NCBI RefSeq assembly: GCF_018688155.1
Contig: NZ_CP061312.1
Coordinates: forward strand, 1,612,001-1,676,000
Source: Polynucleobacter sp. AP-Sving-400A-A2
GTDB taxonomy: Bacteria; Pseudomonadota; Gammaproteobacteria; Burkholderiales; Burkholderiaceae
DNA: 64,000 nucleotides
Direction: 5' to 3'
The notes beneath the pieces are model-generated. The model was not told the DNA's origin. It saw only the letters and a list, made by a program, of their open reading frames with translations, and ran no database searches. The translations under genes were made by a program, and so were the position numbers. Positions 9,080 to 16,525 of the stretch are shown piece by piece (position 1 is the first letter of the stretch; the number at the start of each line of letters is the position of its first letter).

Positions 9080-9987
9080 TAATTATCTCGATTTAAAAAT
9101 GACATCACTTTTTCCAGCAGAATATCTGGAGCCTCCTCTGGAAGATAATGCCCGCAAGGCAAGGTCTCACCAATCACACTTCGACAAATCGCCTGCCACT
9201 CTTGGAGGGGTTTAAAGCATTTATCAACCACTCCGTCAGCACCCCACAGCACCATCGTGGGCATCTCTAACTTCCTATCAGCCGCAATATCTTCGCGATC
9301 ATGAATCAAATCAATGTCAGCGGCAGCGCGGTAATCTTCGCACATCCCATGTGCTGCTCCAGGCAAGGCAATACAGCGCATATACTCAGCCAAAGCCTTA
9401 GGATCAAAAGGCTTTAGTCCGGCATGGCGCCTTCCCATTAAGTCCCGAATATAAGCTGCAGGATCCGCTTCAATGAGTCGCTCCGGCAGGGGCGAAGGCT
9501 GTATTAAAAAGAACCAGTGCCAGTAGGCTTTAGCAAATGCATCGTTGGTTTTTTCATACATAGAGAGGGTGGGAGCAATATCGAGCATGATCAAGCTTCT
9601 GACTGAGGCAACATGATCCATCGCCAAACGATGTGCGACTCTCGCACCGCGATCATGTGCTAGCACATCAAAACGATTAAATCCAAGTTGCTGCATGACT
9701 TCCACTTGATCTTGCGCCATTACTCTCTTTGAATAATTACTATGGTCACTTGTACCCTGTGGTTTTGAAGAGTCTCCATAACCCCGTAGGTCTGTCATCA
9801 CCAATGTGTGCCTCTTCACGAGCTCTGGCGCAACCTTATGCCAAATGGCATGAGTTTGGGGATGTCCATGCAGCAGCAATAGTGGTGAGCCAGTCCCACC
9901 CACATGGCCGGCAATTTGAATCCCATTGACTTCAAAAACACGCGCCTGGAATCCAGGAAATAATGCATCTGATGACATAAGTACCAT
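9079..9987 (-). CDS. Fluoroacetate dehalogenase-like alpha/beta hydrolase
   Basis: A 302-residue alpha/beta hydrolase closely following the haloacetate/fluoroacetate dehalogenase pattern. HDRGAR gives the nucleophile D112 with carboxylate-binding R113 and R116. LDIAPT gives D136, YWHWFFL gives the halide-pocket H157 and W158, CEDYRA gives Y219, and CGHYLPEE gives base H280. These fall within two residues of the known FAcD numbering (D110, R111, R114, D134, H155, W156, Y219, H280). All dehalogenase residues thus appear kept, although some homologues act as epoxide hydrolases. First gene of the coupled set with leuC and leuD. ATG at 9978 is an alternative start. Confidence 0.85.
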   Translation of the reverse strand: MVLMSSDALFPGFQARVFEVNGIQIAGHVGGTGSPLLLLHGHPQTHAIWHKVAPELVKRHTLVMTDLRGYGDSSKPQGTSDHSNYSKRVMAQDQVEVMQQLGFNRFDVLAHDRGARVAHRLAMDHVASVRSLIMLDIAPTLSMYEKTNDAFAKAYWHWFFLIQPSPLPERLIEADPAAYIRDLMGRRHAGLKPFDPKALAEYMRCIALPGAAHGMCEDYRAAADIDLIHDREDIAADRKLEMPTMVLWGADGVVDKCFKPLQEWQAICRSVIGETLPCGHYLPEEAPDILLEKVMSFLNRDN

Positions 9988-10179
9988 TCGTCTATTGATT
10001 TAATCTACAGTAATACTAAGCTGATTTGTGTGGGCTTTTAATTTAATGTCATACAAAAAATGCCAACCTTAGAGTTAGCATTAATGTTACTAGTGAGGCA
10101 GTTAGGGGTCCAACTCTAGCACCACAGTCAAAAGTGAATATTTCAATCCCAATAACTTGGCTTCTGTAGAATAAAGCGC

Positions 10180-10836
10180 ATGAAACCAACAATCAAAATT
10201 GACTTTGTATCGGATGTTGCTTGCCCTTGGTGTGCCGTAGGCTTAGGCAATCTTAATCAGGCAATTGCCCAATTAAGTGATAAAGCAAATTTTGAAGTTC
10301 ATTTTCGACCCTTTGAGCTCAACCCTAAGATGCCCTTGGGTGGACAGGATGCCATTGAGCATCTCACCGAAAAATATGGCTTAACCGTAGAACAGGTCCA
10401 AGCCAACCAAGCAAATATACGAGCCCAAGCTTTAGAGGCAGGATTTGAGTTTCATCCAGAGGGACGGAAAAGGGTTTACAACACATTTGATGCTCACCGT
10501 CTTTTACATTGGGCGGGACAGGAGTTTGGAGTGGAGAAGCAAGCAACCCTCAAAAAAGAATTACTCAATACTTACTTTTGCCTGGCAGTGAGTTTAGATG
10601 ACCAAGAAAACTTGATAGCTGCGGTAACTCGTTCTGGCCTAGATAAAGATAGAGCTCAAGAGGTACTCCAAAATAATGAGTTTTCTAAAGAAGTTCGTGA
10701 AGAAGAATCTACCTACACAAATGCAGGTATCAGCTCCGTTCCTTCAATCATTCTGAATGACCAATATCTTTTGCAAGGAGCCCAGCCTCCCGAGTCATTC
10801 GTAAATGCATTTAAAGAGCTGATTCAAAAAAGCTAA
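10180..10836 (+). CDS. DsbA-family FrnE-like oxidoreductase
   Basis: A 218-residue cytosolic thioredoxin-fold protein of the FrnE/DsbA group. The N-terminus has DFVSDVACPWCAVG with the redox pair C15/C18, followed by HFRPFELNP, typical of FrnE. The cis-proline loop is SSVPSIIL. No signal peptide is visible. FrnE proteins act as disulfide isomerases in stress tolerance. It is a lone gene, ending just before a tRNA-derived repeat. A second, single-cysteine relative is encoded at 24151-24759. Confidence 0.87.
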   Translation: MKPTIKIDFVSDVACPWCAVGLGNLNQAIAQLSDKANFEVHFRPFELNPKMPLGGQDAIEHLTEKYGLTVEQVQANQANIRAQALEAGFEFHPEGRKRVYNTFDAHRLLHWAGQEFGVEKQATLKKELLNTYFCLAVSLDDQENLIAAVTRSGLDKDRAQEVLQNNEFSKEVREEESTYTNAGISSVPSIILNDQYLLQGAQPPESFVNAFKELIQKS

Positions 10837-10839
10837 AAG

Positions 10840-10987
10840 ATAAAACCCGCACCATTTCTGATGAGGATTTGCTTTTCTGGTGACCCACCAGGATTTGAAT
10901 CTGGGACCAAAGGATTTTTAGAGCAAGCATCTAAGACTTCGTTGCTCCAAAGTACTTTTTAAAGGAATAAGTGTTACTTAAAGTAAC
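10840..10987. repeat. tRNA-Ile(CAU) 3'-half scar, copy 1, with hairpin and palindrome
   Basis: Bases 10878-10914 match, with a few changes, the 3' half of the tRNA-Ile(CAU) gene at 44714-45002 (CCA end at 10878, minus orientation). A terminator-like inverted repeat (AAACCC / GGATTT) precedes it and matches the one at copy 3. Beyond the half-tRNA comes the hairpin TTAGAGCAA...TTGCTCCAA (10918-10950) and the palindrome GTTACTTAAAGTAAC (10973-10987). Compared with copies 2 and 3, about 140 bp are missing between tRNA and hairpin. The junction lies at ACCAAAGGA, which is a direct repeat in copy 3, so the loss looks like a recombination deletion. Read as an old attachment-site scar. Confidence 0.75.
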
Positions 10988-11058
10988 GCTCAATTTGCTG
11001 ATGACAACCAAGCCCTTTTCAATTATTGACCGTTTTAACTAATAATAGATTTCAGACT

Positions 11059-11241
11059 TTAATTTAAATTTTCAAACTCAATTTCAGGCCCGTCTTCCAC
11101 CTGATAAGAGATAAGCATCGACTTTCGATATATATCTTGAACCTTGGACATAGCTTCTCTCAAACTCTCTCCATGTATTCTGATCTTTGAGCTATGTGAT
11201 CCACTTTCATCAAAATGACGAACTTTAATAGTCCAATACAT
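11059..11241 (-). CDS. Hypothetical 60-residue protein
   Basis: Short protein of unknown function that begins MYWTIKVRHFDESGSHSSK and ends in the acidic EDGPEIEFENLN. The pattern suggests a small beta-alpha-beta fold; no known motif is recognised. It starts three bases after the stop of the HTH gene at 11245-11508, so the two form a tight pair that may act as a regulator with a partner. Both lie just inside the copy 1 tRNA scar, consistent with island cargo. Confidence 0.55.
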   Translation of the reverse strand: MYWTIKVRHFDESGSHSSKIRIHGESLREAMSKVQDIYRKSMLISYQVEDGPEIEFENLN

Positions 11242-11244
11242 TAC

Positions 11245-11508
11245 TCAACCTATTGACTCACTTGAAGATAGAAACTGATCTTCTGAAAGGCCAAGATAAT
11301 TGCCGATCTTCTTAGCAGCTTGTATTTTGATGTTCATTGTGTAAAAGGTGGAAAAACTTTCAGCTTCTTCAATCTCTCTTATGTGCCACTTTTTTAAGCA
11401 GACAGCTTTAGCAAGTTCTTCATAGCCTAAACCTCGCTCCTCACGTGCTACCTTCAAAACTTCTTTGAGAATCACAATGATTACCTTCGGTTTGGGTTTT
11501 AGAATCAT
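11245..11508 (-). CDS. Helix-turn-helix protein (Cro/RodZ-like HTH)
   Basis: An 87-residue protein whose middle, LKVAREERGLGYEELAKAV followed by CLKKWHIREIE, is a Cro/CI-type helix-turn-helix of the kind at the N-terminus of RodZ. There is no membrane segment or periplasmic tail, so it is a free DNA-binding domain or a truncated relative. ATG at 11508 has no ribosome site. GTG at 11475 (reading ILKEVLKVA) has AAGG upstream and may be the real start. It is paired with the 60-residue gene downstream. Confidence 0.65.
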   Translation of the reverse strand: MILKPKPKVIIVILKEVLKVAREERGLGYEELAKAVCLKKWHIREIEEAESFSTFYTMNIKIQAAKKIGNYLGLSEDQFLSSSESIG

Positions 11509-11592
11509 AGAGGCTGATTAAAGAGTTGTAACAAACCGATGCTAAAGTAAGCAATTGACAGTTTTATTACTAATCATTAACTGAAAGCGGTA

Positions 11593-12048
11593 GTGACTAT
11601 GTTTTTTAAAAAGGAGATAGAAGCAACCCCAAATACATCATCAGAGGTGATTCTCGCTGAAGACTTGCCTCATAGCGAGGAGATTGGTGAAGTAATCCAA
11701 AGTGTGCCAACTTTGCCAGAAGAGCAAAATAGAAGGCATGCAGGAAATCTAGTTGTTGGCGAAGGGGTTTGCTTAAGAGGCAGTTTCAACGTCCCCAATA
11801 AAACTACTATAACCGGGTTAATTGAAGGCAGCCTTACTACGACAGAACTATTAGTTGGGAAAGAAGGTAGAGTCCAAGGCGAAGTCAATTGTCAATTAGC
11901 AGATATTGCTGGAAATGTTGAAAACGGTCTTCAAGTTCATATCGCCCTTACGATTCGGGCAAGCGCAGTGATTACAGGCAATATTTTTTACCAAGAAATT
12001 ACGATTGAAAAAGGTGCCAAAATTAGCGGGCAATTGGCTAGACTTTAA
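11593..12048 (+). CDS. Bactofilin (polymer-forming cytoskeletal protein)
   Basis: A 151-residue bactofilin. The core from about residue 50 is a right-handed beta-helix with repeating turns such as GNLVVGEGVCLRG, TTITGLIEGSL, GRVQGEVNC and AVITGNIFYQEITIEKGAKI. The first 50 residues are polar and disordered. Bactofilins self-assemble into membrane-associated filaments that position envelope enzymes. GTG at 11593 or ATG at 11599 can serve as start. It stands alone next to HTH and HU-like genes; no peptidase partner (LmdC-type) is near. Confidence 0.88.
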   Translation: MTMFFKKEIEATPNTSSEVILAEDLPHSEEIGEVIQSVPTLPEEQNRRHAGNLVVGEGVCLRGSFNVPNKTTITGLIEGSLTTTELLVGKEGRVQGEVNCQLADIAGNVENGLQVHIALTIRASAVITGNIFYQEITIEKGAKISGQLARL

Positions 12049-12154
12049 CTGGACTTAAATAACTTGGCTTAAAGTTACTCAAAGAGTCAGCCAATAATTC
12101 TCATTCCTGCAATCGATAATGTACTCATTAAAGCCTCACTTTGCATCTATCAGA

Positions 12155-12433
12155 TTAAGAATGATTAACCTGTCTTTTGAAAGCTGCGCTAGCCCTAAAG
12201 CCAACTGATTTAATAGCTGGTATTTGCACTGAAAGCCCAGTGGAAGGGTTGCGCCCCATTCGAGCACTTCGATTAACTTGGAGAAACGATCCCAAACCTC
12301 CAATCTGAACTACTTCATTTGCGCTAACTGCCTCCACAATTCGATATACGATCGACTCCAATACAAGCTTAGCGGCAGCATTTGGGATATCTGCCCCCGC
12401 TGAAATCAACTCTGTTAACTCTACTTTATTCAT
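12155..12433 (-). CDS. HU-family DNA-binding protein
   Basis: A 92-residue nucleoid protein of the HU/IHF family: MNKVELTELISAGADI start, GLGSFLQVNRSARMGRNPSTG, where the beta-arm has the RxGRNPxTG motif, and a PAIKSVGFRASAAFK C-terminal helix. HU dimers bend DNA with little specificity. Several residues differ from housekeeping HU (for example IVYRIVEAVSANEVVQI), and its place inside accessory DNA suggests an island-borne paralogue. Confidence 0.88.
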   Translation of the reverse strand: MNKVELTELISAGADIPNAAAKLVLESIVYRIVEAVSANEVVQIGGLGSFLQVNRSARMGRNPSTGLSVQIPAIKSVGFRASAAFKRQVNHS

Positions 12434-12850
12434 ATGGCGTTTATTTCTTTAACTACATTATTTCCGTGTTTCGTCAGTTAATTTAACATAGCCATATGTC
12501 AATAAGTAACTTGATAGTCAATCAGTTGTCATAAAGCAATTAAAAATTCAAGTGGCTATTCCCCCAAGATAAAAGAGTTTAGCTAGAGATTAAGGAAATG
12601 GATAAGTGTTAACAGCCCTACAAATACTATCTTAGTTAATTCAGGAATCCCACATCTCTCAATTGTCGTTTTTAACCATCATCTTAGCGCTTAAACAAGA
12701 AATTTTTATCGTCACGATAGACGTGTAATTTTTAGATGATCACACTTCCGCTAGCAAGGTGACTGAGAGTAAAAGTAATTACATTAAAAAAGTAATACCT
12801 GCTCTCTTTAGTCTATAGGTCAAAAACCTTAATAGATCCTGGAGTAAGCA
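12434..12850. other. AT-rich intergenic stretch
   Basis: About 417 bp without a convincing gene on either strand. It is AT-rich and contains the promoters of the divergent HU and 56-residue-protein genes. No tRNA, strong terminator or repeat was seen in it. Confidence 0.5.
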
Positions 12851-13021
12851 ATGACAATTCATCATTATTTTAGTGAGTATGACGATTCATTTGAGGAGTA
12901 TACAGATTCAATTAAGCACGATCTTTTAAAAGAACGACTCGTATGGCAACACCGAGCCCGAAAACAACTTGATTTGGAATACCAATTTTTTGATGATGAT
13001 TTTGAGTTAAATCTCGACTAA
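12851..13021 (+). CDS. Hypothetical acidic 56-residue protein
   Basis: Short ORF with a good ribosome site (CCTGGAGTAAGCA then ATG). It begins MTIHHYFSEYDDSFEEYTDS, has a basic central helix LKERLVWQHRARKQL and ends in a strongly acidic tail (FFDDDFELNLD). No family is recognised. It lies in a group of small genes (12.8-14.5 kb) that also end in acidic tails, suggesting related roles. Coding status rests on the ribosome site, intact frame and non-random composition. Confidence 0.5.
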   Translation: MTIHHYFSEYDDSFEEYTDSIKHDLLKERLVWQHRARKQLDLEYQFFDDDFELNLD

Positions 13022-13099
13022 CAAAAGATTTGAAGATGAAGGCAATTAGTGTAAATATAGCCTTAAAACATATGCCCCAGAATTAACCTTTAGCTTTTT

Positions 13100-13333
13100 T
13101 TATTCAAACTCCAGCTCTAGATGCAAGCAAAATTCTGCGTCAGCTAGCTCTGCATATTCCGTCGCATTCATCTGGTCTTCAAATGACAGTTGCGCAAAAC
13201 GCTCTGCAGCTATGAAATTATTTTCCCTGTAGTTATCTAATGCTAATAACTGATTCCATGCCGCCTTTTGATAATACTCAGCAGACATTCTCCTGAGATT
13301 GATAATTTTGTCACTTAGACTTTGATTTAGCAT
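13100..13333 (-). CDS. Hypothetical helical 77-residue protein
   Basis: A small helical protein beginning MLNQSLSDKIINLRRMSAEY and ending in ADAEFCLHLELEFE. ATG at 13333 is preferred over an in-frame extension to 13423 because GAAGGAGAT lies just upstream. It has two predicted amphipathic helices rich in Ala, Glu and Tyr and an acidic C-terminus. Function unknown. Its upstream region carries three copies of TTGTCACATT shared with the divergent gene at 13637. Confidence 0.55.
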   Translation of the reverse strand: MLNQSLSDKIINLRRMSAEYYQKAAWNQLLALDNYRENNFIAAERFAQLSFEDQMNATEYAELADAEFCLHLELEFE

Positions 13334-13416
13334 TTTTTTATCTCCTTCAATTTTTATTGAACTTGACTGTAATGCTCCACTTTTCTCATGACATCTCTGT
13401 GAATACCTGACACTCT

Positions 13417-13515
13417 TTGTCACATTGGAGGCTGTTTTATCAAGGCCAAATGTGACAATTTCACCTCTTAAAATTTATCTCTCAATATTTTAGTTAACGA
13501 TAGATTTGTCACATT
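13417..13515. promoter_or_regulatory. Three-copy TTGTCACATT operator-like array
   Basis: TTGTCACATT occurs at 13417-13426, its exact reverse complement AATGTGACAA at 13449-13458, and the direct form again at 13506-13515. The first two form a perfect 10-bp inverted repeat. The array sits in the divergent intergenic region between the small genes at 13333 (-) and 13637 (+), as expected for a dimeric regulator controlling both. The regulator is not identified. Confidence 0.5.
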
Positions 13516-13636
13516 TATTGATTGAGAATGTAATTTACTTATGGGAGATGAAGAGCAATTCTGCTCCTTTCCGGTCTCCTCAGTTTGCTCTAACAGCCCA
13601 TAGGTAACCACTTCTAATTATTTAGGGAGAGCGCTA

Positions 13637-13816
13637 ATGACTACCTTTACCACTGAAGATCGCGAGCTTGCTGAAAAAGAACCCATCCCCTTTTATGGCT
13701 TCTACCACTTAACCGATCCATCGCCAAAGGATGCGAGCCCACTTTTACATCCGGTATTAAAGAAAATACAGTTGGAATACCGAGTAGATGACAGTAGCGA
13801 GGATTTGGAAGATTAG
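13637..13816 (+). CDS. Hypothetical 59-residue protein
   Basis: Begins MTTFTTEDRELAEKEPIPFY and ends LEYRVDDSSEDLED. The ribosome site GGGAGA is eight bases upstream of ATG. Proline-rich centre (PIPFYGFYHLTDPSPKDASP) and acidic tail. No family recognised. It is convergent with the gene at 13820-13996, with stops only three bases apart, and shares the TTGTCACATT array upstream. Confidence 0.5.
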   Translation: MTTFTTEDRELAEKEPIPFYGFYHLTDPSPKDASPLLHPVLKKIQLEYRVDDSSEDLED

Positions 13817-13819
13817 GAT

Positions 13820-13996
13820 TTAATGCTCTTTATGTTTCTTGCCTAATTTTTCAGGCCTGCCGTTGCCATAAAGACACCACTCTTTGATTTCCTCAGTGAG
13901 GACTTCAAGTTCTTTCATTTTGAGATTTCTAAAGTCTTCCAGCCCGATAGTTCCAGTCTCTTTTAATTTCTCAACAGTTTCTTGTAATGCGCCCAT
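13820..13996 (-). CDS. Hypothetical charged 58-residue protein
   Basis: Begins MGALQETVEKLKETGTIGLE, continues as a charged helix (KMKELEVLTEEIKEWCLYG) and ends in a lysine/histidine-rich tail (KLGKKHKEH). AGGAG lies upstream of the ATG at 13996. The charge periodicity suggests a coiled coil. Function unknown. Confidence 0.5.
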   Translation of the reverse strand: MGALQETVEKLKETGTIGLEDFRNLKMKELEVLTEEIKEWCLYGNGRPEKLGKKHKEH

Positions 13997-14209
13997 ATGA
14001 ATCTCCTCTCTTATATATGTAGGGTTGGCTTTCCATTCTATCCTGTAACTTTATGTTGACATAGTCAGGGTCAAGATCAAATTAATCCCCTTTTCACTTT
14101 TTTAGGACCTTAATTAGAAATATTGCTTTTTAATACGAAAAAAAGGGGTTTTATCGGCAAAAGTTACTTTGCTGTCATGCAACATACTTTTTAAGGTGGT
14201 ACTCTATAT

Positions 14210-14248
14210 AAGTATTAACCCTAATACATTTAGACAAAGGAGCCTTAA
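14210..14248 (+). promoter_or_regulatory. Shared leader motif AAGTATTAACCCTAATRCAT, copy 1
   Basis: AAGTATTAACCCTAATACAT at 14210-14229 is followed by AAAGGAG and the start of a small gene. The same 20-mer with one change occurs at 25684-25703, again about 20-25 bases ahead of a tiny gene. This suggests a common promoter or 5'UTR element for both small-protein genes. Confidence 0.5.
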
Positions 14249-14410
14249 ATGACAAAATTATTGAGCCTCTTCAATCAAGTTTTTGGTGACCACTCCAAAA
14301 GCATCGATTTAGAGCAATTCATTAATAGCCACAACCCCAATAGCCATCAACAAGTTGAAGAACTCACTCGTGACTACCTGTATCAATTCACCACTTCAAG
14401 AGGGCTTTAA
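14249..14410 (+). CDS. Hypothetical 53-residue protein with strong RBS
   Basis: Starts MTKLLSLFNQVFGDHSKSID and ends YQFTTSRGL. It has a near-perfect ribosome site (AAAGGAGCCTTAA). The amphipathic N-terminal helix resembles the short peripheral-membrane small proteins common in Burkholderiales, but no family can be named. It lies four bases before the 33-residue gene at 14414, so both are probably one transcript. Confidence 0.55.
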   Translation: MTKLLSLFNQVFGDHSKSIDLEQFINSHNPNSHQQVEELTRDYLYQFTTSRGL

Positions 14411-14413
14411 ATT

Positions 14414-14515
14414 ATGAAAAAAATTGAACGAGTAATTCAAAACCTTTGGTCCGCATGGGTAGAGACTAGAGCCCAGCAAGCAAAGCATTACAGCACGCAT
14501 AGTCATATTGAATAA
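14414..14515 (+). CDS. 33-residue amphipathic small protein
   Basis: MKKIERVIQNLWSAWVETRA then QQAKHYSTHSHIE. A single amphipathic basic helix, similar in length and pattern to the 33-residue protein encoded at 25723 (W/L-rich face, RxxYAKRH-like end). It follows the 53-residue gene by three bases and precedes the GNAT gene by four, making a likely three-gene unit. Probable membrane-surface peptide; function unknown. Confidence 0.5.
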   Translation: MKKIERVIQNLWSAWVETRAQQAKHYSTHSHIE

Positions 14516-14519
14516 TGCC

Positions 14520-15062
14520 ATGCTGACTACTGAGTTTCTCTTACGAAATCAGTATTCAAAATATGGATCTTGGTTAAAAGCCCAAGATCCACAAACTTTA
14601 CATGACTATTTTGGTCATTCAATGGGCAAGAAATCCATTGATAACCTTGTCAAAAAGTTTGCGAATGATCCTAAAAATAACCATTTTTTAGTGGCAAAGA
14701 TCGATGGTAAGTGGGCAGGTACTATTCATATTGCTTCGAGTGGGACTGAAATAGAGTTTGGTGTCATTGTGAGCCCTAAATATCGTAAGCAAGGTGTAGC
14801 TGACACCATGATGGACGAAGCTATTACCTGGGCTCGCAACCGCCATTACCACTATCTATTTATGCATTGCATCAGTTGGAATCGCCCCATAAAACGTCTC
14901 TGTGAAAAGCACGGCTTAGTGCCACGCAATATGATGGGTGATTCAGAGGCAAATTTGATACTTCAGCCACCAACACCAGTAACTTTTTTTAAAGAGCAAA
15001 TGACTGTTGGTAAGCGAAATTGGTTAGCATTAATCCGACTGCAAAGATTGAATTGGAGCTAA
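14520..15062 (+). CDS. GNAT-family N-acetyltransferase
   Basis: About 180 residues. The acetyl-CoA binding motif A is FGVIVSPKYRKQGVADTMMD (core KYRKQGVA, fitting Q/RxxGxA). The preceding strand is KWAGTIHIAS, and motif B is around HYHYLFMHCISWNRPIKRLC with EKHGL, the usual GNAT helix. ATG at 14520 is preferred over an upstream TTG at 14508. Substrate unknown. Last gene of a short unit with two small proteins. Confidence 0.8.
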   Translation: MLTTEFLLRNQYSKYGSWLKAQDPQTLHDYFGHSMGKKSIDNLVKKFANDPKNNHFLVAKIDGKWAGTIHIASSGTEIEFGVIVSPKYRKQGVADTMMDEAITWARNRHYHYLFMHCISWNRPIKRLCEKHGLVPRNMMGDSEANLILQPPTPVTFFKEQMTVGKRNWLALIRLQRLNWS

Positions 15063-15075
15063 AAATTAACGGGAC

Positions 15076-15558
15076 TTAATTTAGCAGCCTCATTTTGACT
15101 AATGATGCTTTATCTAGATCCTTCCAATCTTTAAATTCGAAGGAAAGCTCTATCAATCCACAGGTATGTATTAAAACTGATTCGCCGGCAATTAATAAAA
15201 CGAAATCCTCTAATGCAGGGTTATGGCCTACAAGCATGACACTTTTGATTTTCTTATGCACTCTTCTTGCTATCGCCAACAATGATGTGGAATCTGCTTG
15301 ATATAACTTTTTATCAACTTCTAAAAATCTTTGCTTATGATCAAGTTGATTCGATATTATTTGAGCAGTTGTGATGGCTCGAATTGCGGGACTTGTGAGA
15401 ATAAGATCAAATCTAATTTCTTTTTTAATGAGTTTTGTAGCCAATTTTTTAGCATCATCAATACCTCTATTAGATAAGGCGCGATCCTCATCTGAAGACT
15501 GAAGAGTTGCACTTTCAGCCTTAGCATGTCGTAAGAGGTACAAAAATCTTGTATGCAT
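15076..15558 (-). CDS. sixA: SixA-like phosphohistidine phosphatase
   Basis: A 160-residue histidine phosphatase with the catalytic LLRHAKAES motif (phospho-accepting His), SNRGIDDAKKLA, a second-site arginine in LTSPAIRAITTAQII, and the second catalytic histidine in VMLVGHNPALEDF. SixA removes phosphate from the HPt domain of histidine kinases or from phosphotransferase proteins. ATG at 15558 with GAGG upstream is chosen over TTG at 15576. Convergent with the GNAT gene. Confidence 0.87.
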   Translation of the reverse strand: MHTRFLYLLRHAKAESATLQSSDEDRALSNRGIDDAKKLATKLIKKEIRFDLILTSPAIRAITTAQIISNQLDHKQRFLEVDKKLYQADSTSLLAIARRVHKKIKSVMLVGHNPALEDFVLLIAGESVLIHTCGLIELSFEFKDWKDLDKASLVKMRLLN

Positions 15559-15661
15559 CGTGACCCTCGTCAGCAATTCAGACTACTCTACCACTCAAAT
15601 ATAATTTTGATTATTCCTCATAGAAAATCATAATGCAAAATTTGTGATCCTATTTATAAGG

Positions 15662-16255
15662 TCACAATGAAGCAAATTTCCCACAACTCCCACCCAAGGT
15701 ATTTTTTTGCAGCATCACACGATCGGCCATCATTTCAAAGCGCTTGGTAGCACTATTTTCCATAAAGAATCTAATTAAAAAGAATGGGATAGATGTTTCC
15801 AGTTCAAATGTTGCATGATGTGTAAAACGGGTACCATTTTTATCGGGCTCAATAGTCCAGCTACCTTTATAGGATTTTGCATCACCTTCTATCTGAATAA
15901 ATTCCTGACGCTTATCCGAAACTTCCGAAAACTCTAAGACTGAGCGTAGGAGAATTGGGTAAAACAACACTCTCTCTTCTGCAATCCTTTCAACCTGAAC
16001 TTTATTACCGGCCCTAGAAAGTACCTTGGAATCTTTAATACCAGGGATATTTTTAGCACCCTCGTAATCGGTTAAAAAAGCATAAGCTTGACACTCATTA
16101 ACTGGAGCCACGTAAGTAGCTTGCACTTGAAAACCAGAACCGGATCTTCCTACAAATACCTTTAAATCAAAAGGCACTCCATCATTGGCAGCAAAACAGG
16201 TAAGTGGTATTAGCAGAAGCTGCAAACATAAAATCCTTGCTAAGCAAATACCCAT
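15662..16255 (-). CDS. Exported SRPBCC/START-like lipid-binding protein (paralogue 1)
   Basis: A 197-residue protein with a signal peptide (LARILCLQLLLIPLTCFA) and an SRPBCC (polyketide cyclase/START) fold: AYAFLTDYEGAKNIPGIKDS, KVQVERIAEERVLFYPI, GDAKSYKGSW. Such folds hold hydrophobic ligands such as lipids or quinones. A clear paralogue lies at 22490-23077, so the two bracket the transporter, glycosyltransferase, aminotransferase and decarboxylase genes. A periplasmic lipid-carrier role in that cluster is inferred. Confidence 0.8.
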   Translation of the reverse strand: MGICLARILCLQLLLIPLTCFAANDGVPFDLKVFVGRSGSGFQVQATYVAPVNECQAYAFLTDYEGAKNIPGIKDSKVLSRAGNKVQVERIAEERVLFYPILLRSVLEFSEVSDKRQEFIQIEGDAKSYKGSWTIEPDKNGTRFTHHATFELETSIPFFLIRFFMENSATKRFEMMADRVMLQKNTLGGSCGKFASL

Positions 16256-16402
16256 AACACCCTCAAATTTGAAATAAACTCTTATTTTTATTTTAATTTG
16301 TGACCGCTTGATGGCAATTCGACGATATTTTTAAAGAAAAAATGTAAACAATTTGTTAGTGCTTTGTCTTAGCCACTCATTGAATAACTAAAATTGAAAG
16401 TG

Positions 16403-16516
16403 ATGAATGATACTTGTAGTATTCCAAATCAAATGATACGCGACCAAAAAATTACCGTTATCGATTCAAACTGTACATATTGCCGTTGTGATGTGAGCAG
16501 CCCACTTGCCCGATAG
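16403..16516 (+). CDS. Possible 37-residue cysteine-containing peptide
   Basis: MNDTCSIPNQMIRDQKITVI then DSNCTYCRCDVSSPLAR. It has a CxxCxC cluster that could bind metal. It sits between the SRPBCC and LplT-like genes. No clear ribosome site beyond AAAGTG, so coding is uncertain. Confidence 0.25.
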   Translation: MNDTCSIPNQMIRDQKITVIDSNCTYCRCDVSSPLAR

Positions 16517-16525
16517 TAAAAAAGT

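Noticed and set aside
12434..12850. Possible small RNA in the AT-rich gap
   Set aside because: No clear promoter-terminator pair or stable stem was seen; it may be only promoters.
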